Shown piece after piece: positions 1 through 5,910 of a DNA stretch of 7,333 nt. Within the stretch, counting starts at the first letter, position 1; each line of letters starts with the position of its first letter. Origin of the DNA: Phycisphaerales bacterium (lineage in GTDB: Bacteria > Planctomycetota > Phycisphaerae > Sedimentisphaerales > Anaerohalosphaeraceae). Location of the stretch: assembly GCA_003152975.1 (NCBI GenBank), contig PMBP01000190.1:557-7889 (forward strand), read 5' to 3'. The translations under genes and the position numbers were made by a program. The notes under the pieces are model-generated. The model ran no database searches and was not told the origin of the DNA. It was given only the letters and a program-made list of their open reading frames with translations.

Positions 1-1739
1 TCGTGGACACTGCGGAGATCGTGCAGACGCTGGAGGAGTTGGCGATCATCGCGCCGCGGCAGCAGCAAAGTTCGCGGAACAGTCAGCAATCGCCGTATTC
101 GCGGCAGGGGACGGGGCAGCAGGGTTCGATGATGAATCCCAACATGCAGGGCGGGGTGGGGAACCAGCCGGTTCAGCAGCCGCAACCGACGGCGACGATG
201 GCGCTGACGGGCGAGCCGACGACGGCGGAGGATATCGTGGCCGAACAGCCGCAGATCGCGATTCTGGAATCGACCAATTCGCTGCTGGTGAACGCCACGC
301 CGCGGCAGCACGCGGCGATCGCGCTGATCATCGCGCATGTGGACCGGGAGCCGGAGACGACCTCGACGCCCTATGTGGTGTATCCGCTGGAAAACCAGGA
401 TCCGGAGGAGCTGGCGTCGGTGCTGGACGAACTGGTGAACGCGACAATCAAGGCCGAGACCCGGAAGAGCACGCCGAAGAGCACGACCGGCACGACGGGA
501 ACGACGACACCGGGGATGACCGGGGCGACGGGGGCCGAGAGCAAGATCCAGACCTCGGCGCGTCCGAGCGGGATGGGCGGACAGCGGAGCGAAAACGAGG
601 TGACCATCGTTCCGGACAAGGCCTCCTATTCGCTGATCGTGTATGGCAACAAGAAGAACCAGCAGTGGATCTCGCAACTGATCAAGGCGCTGGACGAATA
701 TCGGCCGCAGGTGTTGCTGGATGTCACGCTGGTGGAGATCAGCAAGGACAACGAGTTCACCTTTGACTTGAATATGGTTTCCAAGTATCCCCGGATGACT
801 CCGGGCGGAGACATGACGACTCTGACGGGGACTGGATTATCCGGGGTTATCCCGTTGGTCAAGCCGTTTCCATTTGGCACAACTCTCGAAGGCAGTGTAG
901 CCAACGGATCGGGCACGGCGTTCTATGCCGATCAGCATATCCAGGCCCTGCTGAAACTGATGGACAAGAAGAGTTATGGGCGGGTGCTGGCACGGCCGTC
1001 GCTGCTGGTCAAGGACAACCAGGAAGGACAGATCAAGGCGGAAAAGACGATTTATGTCGGGGAGCAAAAGACCGTGACGACCACACCGACGGCAGGACTT
1101 CCGGTTCAGTCGACCGACATCCAGTTCAAGGATTACAAGTCGGGCATCACGCTGAAGATCACGCCGCATATCGCGACCAAGAACGTGCTGCAACTGAAGA
1201 TCGAGCTGGACCGGACGGACTTCGACCCGGCGGACACCGGAACGACGACGATCGGAGGTCAGACGGTTCCCAAGCCCCTGAACACGGTCAGCAGCAATGT
1301 GGGGACGATGGCGGTGCTGCCGGACGGGGCGACGATCATCCTGGGCGGGATCGAGACGATGACCCAGACCAAGGGGGCGACGAAGATTCCGCTGCTGGGG
1401 GATATCCCGCTGATCGGGATTCTGTTCCGCGGCGTCGATGAGAGCGACAAGCAGAGCCGGCTGTATGTCTTTGTCAAGGGTAACATCGTCCGGCCGGGCG
1501 ATGAATTGACGGGCGATTCGGATGTCGAGAAGATTTCGCGCAAGAAACGGGACGCCTTCGAGCGGGACGAGAAGATGTTCGAGGGGCTGGAGAGCATTCC
1601 GGGGATCAAGCCGGGCAAGATCGACCCGGAGAAGATCCTGGAAGACGACGAGTATATCCAGGGTCTGCGGGACCGGCTGGATCAGAAGAAAAAGACCAAG
1701 CCCAAAGAGCCAGTGAAGGTGGAAATCAAATTGGATTGA
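1..1739 (+). CDS. gspD: Type II secretion system secretin GspD, 5'-truncated by the window edge
   Basis: Outer-membrane secretin that forms the exit channel of the type II secretion system. The reading frame is open from base 3. The first visible residues (VDTAEIVQTLEEL) look like the end of a secretin N-domain, so the real start lies upstream and the GTG at 3 is an internal Val. Counting that Val as residue 1: end of an N-domain 1-15, Gln/Gly-rich linker about 19-80, N2-like domain about 82-116, N3-like domain about 120-232 interrupted by a Thr/Gly-rich loop (about 155-195), and secretin core about 235-500. Family marks are VLARPSLLVKDNQ at 328-340 and the classic secretin signature IPLLGDIPLIGILFRG at 462-477. 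About 100 charged residues follow the signature, possibly a pilotin-binding or S-domain-like tail. gspE follows after a 273-bp repeat-rich gap. A type IV pilus or other secretin is less likely because gspEFG follow. Confidence 0.93.
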   Translation, partial: VDTAEIVQTLEELAIIAPRQQQSSRNSQQSPYSRQGTGQQGSMMNPNMQGGVGNQPVQQPQPTATMALTGEPTTAEDIVAEQPQIAILESTNSLLVNATPRQHAAIALIIAHVDREPETTSTPYVVYPLENQDPEELASVLDELVNATIKAETRKSTPKSTTGTTGTTTPGMTGATGAESKIQTSARPSGMGGQRSENEVTIVPDKASYSLIVYGNKKNQQWISQLIKALDEYRPQVLLDVTLVEISKDNEFTFDLNMVSKYPRMTPGGDMTTLTGTGLSGVIPLVKPFPFGTTLEGSVANGSGTAFYADQHIQALLKLMDKKSYGRVLARPSLLVKDNQEGQIKAEKTIYVGEQKTVTTTPTAGLPVQSTDIQFKDYKSGITLKITPHIATKNVLQLKIELDRTDFDPADTGTTTIGGQTVPKPLNTVSSNVGTMAVLPDGATIILGGIETMTQTKGATKIPLLGDIPLIGILFRGVDESDKQSRLYVFVKGNIVRPGDELTGDSDVEKISRKKRDAFERDEKMFEGLESIPGIKPGKIDPEKILEDDEYIQGLRDRLDQKKKTKPKEPVKVEIKLD

Positions 1740-1741
1740 TT

Positions 1742-1769
1742 ATTGAATAGTGACTATTGACTATTCGGG
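1742..1769 (+). repeat. Degenerate 7-bp tandem repeat array directly after gspD
   Basis: Three bases after the gspD stop the sequence reads in 7-base steps: ATTGAAT, AGTGACT, ATTGACT, ATTCGGG. It also contains a perfect 7-bp inverted repeat, GAATAGT at 1745-1751 and ACTATTC at 1760-1766. The stem is AT-rich and has no T-run after it, so it is not a convincing terminator. An ATTGGAT unit, identical to units of the next array, overlaps the last codons of gspD at 1730-1736. Confidence 0.55.
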
Positions 1770-1788
1770 AAGACGAAGGGGGATGTGA

Positions 1789-1833
1789 GAGATTTGAAAT
1801 TGGATATTGGATATTTGATATTTGATATTGCAG
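1789..1833 (+). repeat. 7-bp tandem repeat array, GATATTK type
   Basis: From 1792 the sequence steps through ATTTGAA, ATTGGAT, ATTGGAT, ATTTGAT, ATTTGAT, ATTGCAG with no break in period. A further related unit (GAGATTT, 1789-1795, overlapping in a different register) precedes it. The ATTTGAA unit also occurs in both arrays that flank the four-helix-bundle gene. A period of 7 is out of phase with codons, so this is not coding. AT-rich against a GC-rich background. Function unknown. Confidence 0.7.
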
Positions 1834-1856
1834 AATTCGGAAGGTTTGGGCGATTG

Positions 1857-1898
1857 AGAATTGGATATAGGATTTAGGATATAGGTATTAGGAATATG
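1857..1898 (+). repeat. 7-bp tandem repeat array, GATATAG type
   Basis: Second array in the gspD-gspE gap, with a different unit: GAGAATT, GATATAG, GATTTAG, GATATAG, GTATTAG, GAATATG in consecutive 7-base steps. It is separated from the previous array by about 25 bases without clear repeats. No open frame of note crosses the gap on the + strand. Confidence 0.65.
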
Positions 1899-1919
1899 GG
1901 TTCTCACTTTCGCGGGAAA

Positions 1920-1961
1920 GATGAAAATGGGCACATGCCATGTGCCCCTACGCGATGAAAA
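1920..1961. repeat. REP-like palindrome between two 8-bp direct repeats
   Basis: GGGCACATGCCATGTGCCC at 1929-1947 is a perfect palindrome with 9-bp arms around a single central C. It is bracketed by an exact 8-bp direct repeat, GATGAAAA, at 1920-1927 and 1954-1961, which looks like a target duplication. The element sits about 50 bases before gspE. Known possibilities are a REP-type dispersed palindrome, a protein-binding site, or an RNA hairpin in the leader of gspE. It lacks a T-run, so a simple intrinsic terminator is unlikely. Confidence 0.6.
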
Positions 1962-2012
1962 CAGGGTGCCGGGCCACGAGTTGACAGCCATGCGTTGGAT
2001 AGGTAGTGATCG

Positions 2013-3710
2013 ATGAAGGATATATTGATACGAACGGCCAAGCGGACCGGCATCATTAATGCCGAGGCCCTTGGCGCGTACTTGGAGAAGAACACCGGGG
2101 ACGGGCGGCGGATCGACGAGACGCTGCTGGAGTCGCCGGACTTTACGGAGGACGCGGTGCTGCGGCTGTTCGCCGAGGCGCTGGGGATGGAGTACTATCC
2201 GGACCTGCGGGCATCGGACGTGCCCAAGGAGTTCATCGACTCGGTTCCGGCGGCGTACGCGCAGCACCACTACCTGATCGGGATCCGGCCCAACGGGGAC
2301 GCGGAGATGACGGTGGTGATGAGCAATCCGCTGAACACCGGGGTCATCGATAATATATCGAAGATGCTGGCGCAGCCGGTGCGGTCGGGGCTGAGCTCGC
2401 GGGCGGCGATCACGGCGGCGATCGACATCGCGTATGAGCAAAAGGACATGGTGATCGAGGAGGTGGCCGAGGAGCTGGATTCGCAGAACCTCGACCAGCT
2501 CGTGGACGAGGCGACGACCTCGGACGACCTGCTGGACGTGGTCAACCGGCCGCCGGTGATCCGGCTGGTAAACGACATTCTGTTTCGCGCGATGCAGATG
2601 CGGGCCAGCGACGTGCATGTCCACCCGTACGAGTCGAAGCTGCAGATCCGGTACCGGATCGACGGGCTGCTGTACGATTCGCTGACGCTGAACCGCAATG
2701 TGATTCCGCTGGTGATTTCGCGCATCAAGGTGATGGCGGGGATGGATATCGCCGAGCGGCGGATGCCGCAGGATGGGCGGTGCAGCGTGCGGCTGGGACA
2801 GCGGGAGATCGATTTGCGGGTGAGCACGGTGCCGACCAGCTACGGCGAGCGGGCGGTGCTGCGTATTCTGGACAAGAGCACGGGACTTTTGACGCTGGAC
2901 CAGCTCGGATTGTGGAAGGAAGACCGCAAGATCTTCGAGAAGAACATCAACCGCACGCACGGCGTAATATTTGTGACGGGACCGACGGGCAGCGGCAAAA
3001 GCACGACGCTGTACGCGTGTTTGAACCAGATTGACGCGGTCCAGAAGAATGTCATGACGATCGAGGATCCGATCGAGTACCAGCTCGGCGGGATCAGCCA
3101 GATGCAGGTTTCGCCGAAGAAGGGCATGACCTTTATCAACGCGCTGCGGCATGTGTTGCGGCAGGATCCGGATGTGATCATGGTGGGCGAGGTCCGCGAC
3201 GAGGAGACGGCGAACATGGCGATTCAGTCGTCGCTGACGGGGCATTTGGTATTCAGCACGCTGCACACCAACGACGCGGCGGGGGCGATTTCGCGATTGC
3301 TGGATTTCGGCGTGGAGCCGTACCTGGTCAGCTCGTCGCTGATCGCGGTGCTGGCGCAGCGGCTTGTGCGTCGGATCTGCCCGGACTGCAAGGGGCCCTA
3401 TACGCCGACGGAACAGGAGCTGGAGGAGATGGAATATAAGCCCGTCGAGGGCGACGCCTTTTTCAGCGGGCCGGGCTGCGACAAGTGCTTCGGGACGGGC
3501 TATCGCGGGCGGATCGGGATTTATGAGCTGATGGTGATCACGGAGGATATCCGCGAGATGGTGTATCTGAAGGAGACGGCCGGAGCGATCAAGAAGAAGG
3601 CCCTGGCCCGCGGGATGCATACGCTGCGGATGGACGGGACGCGGAAAGCGGCGGGCGGCGTGACGACGGTGGCGGAAGTGCTGAGGGTAACCCAGTCGGA
3701 TACGATGTGA
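2013..3710 (+). CDS. gspE: Type II secretion system assembly ATPase GspE
   Basis: Cytoplasmic hexameric ATPase of the PilB/GspE family that powers pseudopilus assembly through GspF. The 565 residues are a normal full length. An N-terminal T2SSE_N/MshEN-like domain covers about 30-150 and the ATPase core about 190-545. Visible motifs: Walker A GPTGSGKST at 323-331 (Lys329), Asp box around Glu351-Asp352, Walker B DPDVIMVGE at 385-393, His box GHLVFSTLHT at 410-419, and a zinc-binding tetracysteine made of CPDC 456-459 and CDKC 489-492, typical of GspE/PilB and usually absent from retraction ATPases. The ATG at 2013 is favoured because an in-frame TGA lies two codons upstream (2007-2009) and AGG at 2001-2003 gives a plausible ribosome site. 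The close relative PilB is excluded only by context: gspD before, gspF-I after. Confidence 0.96.
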   Translation: MKDILIRTAKRTGIINAEALGAYLEKNTGDGRRIDETLLESPDFTEDAVLRLFAEALGMEYYPDLRASDVPKEFIDSVPAAYAQHHYLIGIRPNGDAEMTVVMSNPLNTGVIDNISKMLAQPVRSGLSSRAAITAAIDIAYEQKDMVIEEVAEELDSQNLDQLVDEATTSDDLLDVVNRPPVIRLVNDILFRAMQMRASDVHVHPYESKLQIRYRIDGLLYDSLTLNRNVIPLVISRIKVMAGMDIAERRMPQDGRCSVRLGQREIDLRVSTVPTSYGERAVLRILDKSTGLLTLDQLGLWKEDRKIFEKNINRTHGVIFVTGPTGSGKSTTLYACLNQIDAVQKNVMTIEDPIEYQLGGISQMQVSPKKGMTFINALRHVLRQDPDVIMVGEVRDEETANMAIQSSLTGHLVFSTLHTNDAAGAISRLLDFGVEPYLVSSSLIAVLAQRLVRRICPDCKGPYTPTEQELEEMEYKPVEGDAFFSGPGCDKCFGTGYRGRIGIYELMVITEDIREMVYLKETAGAIKKKALARGMHTLRMDGTRKAAGGVTTVAEVLRVTQSDTM

Positions 3711-3713
3711 GAT

Positions 3714-3742
3714 TAAAATTTTCAATTTTCAAATTTCAATTT
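3714..3742 (-). repeat. Left 7-bp repeat array of the four-helix-bundle cassette
   Basis: Beginning four bases after the gspE stop, the + strand reads TAAAATT, TTCAATT, TTCAAAT, TTCAATT in 7-base steps. On the minus strand the units are AATTGAA, ATTTGAA, AATTGAA. The 15 bases TTCAAATTTCAATTT at 3728-3742 are the exact reverse complement of 4216-4230, so this array and the one at 4203-4238 form terminal inverted repeats around the intervening gene. Confidence 0.75.
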
Positions 3743-3791
3743 GGGACAACGAACAGTTTTCCACGATTGAGAAGTGGATCGCGGGTTAGAT

Positions 3792-3813
3792 GATTTCGAT
3801 CGTGATCGAGATC
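3792..3813. promoter_or_regulatory. 22-bp near-palindrome just before the four-helix-bundle start codon
   Basis: Left arm GATTTCGATC (3792-3801), two-base centre GT, right arm GATCGAGATC (3804-3813). The arms are complementary at nine of ten positions and the tenth is a T-G pair that would wobble in RNA. It ends one base before the ATG and covers the place of the ribosome site. It could be an autoregulatory operator or a translation-blocking hairpin. Chance is possible because GATC-type words are common here. Confidence 0.4.
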
Positions 3814-3814
3814 C

Positions 3815-4222
3815 ATGAATAAATCCGAGTTACAGGAACGAACAAAACGATTCGCCCATCGATGCGTCAAGGCGGGATTGGCGTTGCTGGGCGACTCTCT
3901 GGGCCGACAAATTGGTCGTCAATTGATCCGATCTTCGACTTCGGTTGCGGCCAACTATAGGTCCGCATGTATTTCGCAGAGAAAGGCGGCGTTTCTTTCC
4001 AAGATCGGGATCGTTGTCGAAGAAGCGGATGAGACCTCGTTTTGGATCGAGTTTTTGATGGAAGAGGGACTGTTGTCCGAGCGGCTCGATCAGGAATTGT
4101 TGCGAGAAGCCCGGGAATTGGTGTCGATCTTTGTCGCCACACAAAAAACGCTGCGGAAAAACCTAAAGAACGACGCATCTGCAGGCAAGGCGACCAAGCG
4201 AACATTGAAAATCGAAAATTGA
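3815..4222 (+). CDS. Four-helix-bundle protein (23S rRNA intervening-sequence protein family, Avd-like)
   Basis: Small 135-residue protein of the S23/TIGR02436-type four-helix-bundle family, known from insertions in 23S rRNA genes and related to Avd, the accessory protein of diversity-generating retroelements. The family core is plain: RSSTSVAANYRSAC (about 39-52), then KIGIVVEEADETSFWIEFL (about 62-80), then a Leu/Glu-rich last helix about 86-112. The molecular role of stand-alone members is not established; some bind nucleic acid. ATG 3815 is the first start after an in-frame TGA at 3803. The last residues (TLKIEN) and the stop codon are encoded by the heptamer array at 4203-4238. Codon use and GC content differ from the flanking gsp genes, which suggests separate acquisition. 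No reverse transcriptase, template repeat or rRNA is present here. Confidence 0.88.
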   Translation: MNKSELQERTKRFAHRCVKAGLALLGDSLGRQIGRQLIRSSTSVAANYRSACISQRKAAFLSKIGIVVEEADETSFWIEFLMEEGLLSERLDQELLREARELVSIFVATQKTLRKNLKNDASAGKATKRTLKIEN

Positions 4223-4238
4223 AATTTGAACATTGAAC
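4203..4238 (+). repeat. Right 7-bp repeat array of the four-helix-bundle cassette
   Basis: Five consecutive units CATTGAA, AATCGAA, AATTGAA, ATTTGAA, CATTGAA at 4203-4237. Bases 4216-4230 are the exact reverse complement of 3728-3742. The array overlaps the 3' end of the four-helix-bundle gene, gives it its stop codon (4220-4222), and stops two bases before the gspF ATG. Confidence 0.75.
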
Positions 4239-4239
4239 T

Positions 4240-5454
4240 ATGCCCAGGTTTGCGTACAGTGCGATCGATATCAACCGCAAGTCGGCGTCGGGGACGCTGA
4301 CGGCGGAGAACCCGTTTGCCGCGCGCAAGCAGCTTCGGGGCAAGGGGTTGCACCCGACCTCGATCCGGGAGGTCGCCGTCGATGAGCATTCGGGTCTGTT
4401 TTCGCGGGCGATCAGCCGGAACCGCAAGGGGCTGGCGTCGGATTTCACGCGACAGTTGGCGACGATGCTCAACGCGGGGATCAAGCTGACCGACGCCTTG
4501 ACGGTGCTGGTGCAGCAGCAGCCGGACCCGCGGTTCAAGAATGCGCTCAGCGATATTCGCGACCGGGTGGTCACCGGCGAGTCGTTCGCCGACGCGATGG
4601 CCGAGTACGGGGACTTTTTCGACATCATCTTCATCAGTATGATCCGGGTGGGCGAGGTGACCGGGACGCTGGGGGCGAGTCTGGAGACGATGGCCGGCTT
4701 CATCGACAAGCGGCGACGGGTGGAGTCGAAGATGACCACGGCGATGATTTACCCGTGCGTGCTGATTCTGGGGTGCATGGCCGTGGTGATATTCATGTCC
4801 ATCTATGTGATCCCGAAGATCGCCGAGCAGATCGAAAAGACGGGCCAGCAGCTTCCGTGGATCACGCGGGCACTGGTGGCGTCGGGCCGGATCCTGGCCA
4901 GCCCGTGGATCCTGGTGATCCTGGCGGGGCTGGCCGGCCTGGTCTGGCTGCTTCAGCGGATGCTGCGGACGCCCCGCGGGGCCCACCTTCGGGACCGTGT
5001 GCTGCTGTCGCTGCCGGTATTCGGTCCGCTGATCAAGCAGCGGATCGTGGCGCGGTTCACCTCGACGCTGTCCACGCTGCTGCGGTCGGGGATGAGCATG
5101 GCCGACTCGCTGAAGGTGGTGGCGGAGGTGACGGGCAACACGATCATGAATCGCGCGGTGCGGCAGGCGCGGGAGCGGATTTTGTCGGGGGCGGACATCG
5201 CCACACCGCTGCGGGACAGCGGGGTGATCGACCCGACGATCGCGCACATGGTGACGGTGGGGGAAAAGAGCGGCGAGCTGGAAAAGATGCTGCGGAACAT
5301 CAGCGACACGCTGGAGTCGCAGTCGGATATCGTGATCGAGCGGCTGAGCGCCGCGATGGAGCCGTGCATCATCGTGGTGCTGGCGATCATCATCGGGACG
5401 ATCACCTACGCGGCACTGATGCCGCTGATCAAGTTCTCGGCCGGACAAATGTAA
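4240..5454 (+). CDS. gspF: Type II secretion system inner-membrane platform protein GspF
   Basis: Polytopic inner-membrane protein that couples the GspE ATPase to pseudopilin extraction from the membrane. Its 404 residues match the usual length. The N-terminus MPRFAYSAID is typical. Two T2SSF repeats are seen: the first from about 68 (DFTRQLATMLNAGIKLTDAL) to 190, the second from about 272 (FTSTLSTLLRSGMSMADSL) to 396. Hydrophobic segments lie at about 169-192, 222-242 and 375-396. ATG 4240 is fixed by an in-frame TGA two codons upstream (4234-4236). There is no Shine-Dalgarno sequence: the leader is entirely heptamer repeat, in contrast to gspG and gspH just downstream. Expression may depend on weak or leaderless-like initiation, or on structure of the inverted repeats in the mRNA. 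Confidence 0.96.
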   Translation: MPRFAYSAIDINRKSASGTLTAENPFAARKQLRGKGLHPTSIREVAVDEHSGLFSRAISRNRKGLASDFTRQLATMLNAGIKLTDALTVLVQQQPDPRFKNALSDIRDRVVTGESFADAMAEYGDFFDIIFISMIRVGEVTGTLGASLETMAGFIDKRRRVESKMTTAMIYPCVLILGCMAVVIFMSIYVIPKIAEQIEKTGQQLPWITRALVASGRILASPWILVILAGLAGLVWLLQRMLRTPRGAHLRDRVLLSLPVFGPLIKQRIVARFTSTLSTLLRSGMSMADSLKVVAEVTGNTIMNRAVRQARERILSGADIATPLRDSGVIDPTIAHMVTVGEKSGELEKMLRNISDTLESQSDIVIERLSAAMEPCIIVVLAIIIGTITYAALMPLIKFSAGQM

Positions 5455-5466
5455 ACCTTATGAATC

Positions 5467-5472
5467 AAGGGG
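5467..5472 (+). promoter_or_regulatory. Ribosome binding site of gspG
   Basis: AAGGGG six bases before the ATG at 5479. It decides between this start and the ATG at 5460, which opens a frame of only eleven codons. Confidence 0.6.
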
Positions 5473-5478
5473 ACGGAT

Positions 5479-5910
5479 ATGAATCGCAAAAATAGATCGG
5501 CGTTTACGCTTGTTGAAATCATGGCGGTGGTCATTATCATCGGGCTGCTGGCGGCGGTGGCGGCCAGCAACTTCATGGGCCAGACGGACAAGGCCCGGGT
5601 CAAGACTACGCAGGCGACGCTGAAGGTCCTGCACGAGCAGGTGATGATGTTCAAGCTGGACACCGGGCGGTTTCCGACCGAGGAAGAGGGGCTCAAGGCC
5701 CTGGTGGAGAAACCCTCGGATGTCGAGAACTGGGATCCGTCGGGGTACCTGCAGTCCACGAAGGTGCCCAAGGACGCCTGGGGCAACGAGTATGTGTATC
5801 AACTGAACCCCGAGAGCGGCAAGCCCTTCGTAATCATCAGCTACGGCGCCGACCGGCAGGAGGGGGGCGAGGGGAACGATGCGGATCTGCTCAGCACCAA
5901 CGCTGAATAG
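5479..5910 (+). CDS. gspG: Type II secretion system major pseudopilin GspG
   Basis: Main subunit of the pseudopilus. The 143-residue protein has a short basic leader and a class III (prepilin) signal SAFTLVEIMAVVIIIGLLAA. Predicted cleavage is between Ala8 and Phe9, with the conserved Glu at mature +5 (Glu13). Ala instead of the usual Gly before the cut is uncommon. The C-terminal half has the GspG hallmark: KDAWGNEYVYQL near 95-106 and SYGADRQEGGEGNDADL near 122-138, the Asp-rich calcium-binding loop of the family. A GspO/PilD-type prepilin peptidase must act on it but is not encoded in the window. It starts 24 bases after gspF and its 3' end overlaps the next gene by 32 bases. Confidence 0.96.
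   Translation: MNRKNRSAFTLVEIMAVVIIIGLLAAVAASNFMGQTDKARVKTTQATLKVLHEQVMMFKLDTGRFPTEEEGLKALVEKPSDVENWDPSGYLQSTKVPKDAWGNEYVYQLNPESGKPFVIISYGADRQEGGEGNDADLLSTNAE

Larger units (their letters stand above)
3711..4239. other. Candidate four-helix-bundle insertion cassette between gspE and gspF
   Basis: The whole interval between gspE and gspF looks like one unit: left heptamer array, about 70 bases of leader, one small gene, right heptamer array in inverted orientation. Three things support insertion rather than a native operon gene. The four-helix-bundle family has no known T2SS role, its codon use (ttg, cga, gat) differs from the ctg/cgg/gcg-rich genes on both sides, and exact 15-bp inverted repeats sit at the borders. 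No transposase, recombinase or clear target duplication is seen, so mobility is an inference. Confidence 0.4.

Noticed and set aside
1742..1898. CRISPR array
   Set aside because: The units are 7 bases, contiguous and degenerate, with no spacers and no cas genes nearby.
1981..2009. TTGACA at 1981-1986 as a -35 box of a gspE promoter
   Set aside because: At 16-18 bases distance there is no acceptable -10 box (TAGTGA or AGTGAT), and transcription would start at or inside the gspE start codon.
1761..3725. Very long open frame on the minus strand opposite gspE
   Set aside because: Its product is a low-complexity His/Arg/Asp/Leu-rich chain with no family motifs, as expected opposite GC-rich codons; gspE on the + strand has all ATPase motifs.
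3716..3742. AAATTT...AAATTT after gspE as an intrinsic terminator
   Set aside because: The stem is only A/T and has no U-run after it; the pattern is explained by the heptamer array.
3760..3778. TCCAC/GTGGA inverted repeat as a terminator or operator
   Set aside because: Only five base pairs with a nine-base loop and no T-run on the downstream side; expected by chance.
3711..4239. Diversity-generating retroelement
   Set aside because: The four-helix-bundle protein is related to Avd, but no reverse transcriptase and no template/variable repeat pair is seen in the window.
3711..4239. Intervening sequence within a 23S rRNA gene
   Set aside because: The family is known from that place, but both sides here are protein-coding gsp genes and no rRNA sequence is present.
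4090..5448. Long minus-strand open frame opposite gspF
   Set aside because: Arg/His/Pro/Gln-rich composition without recognisable domains; it mirrors the strongly supported gspF.
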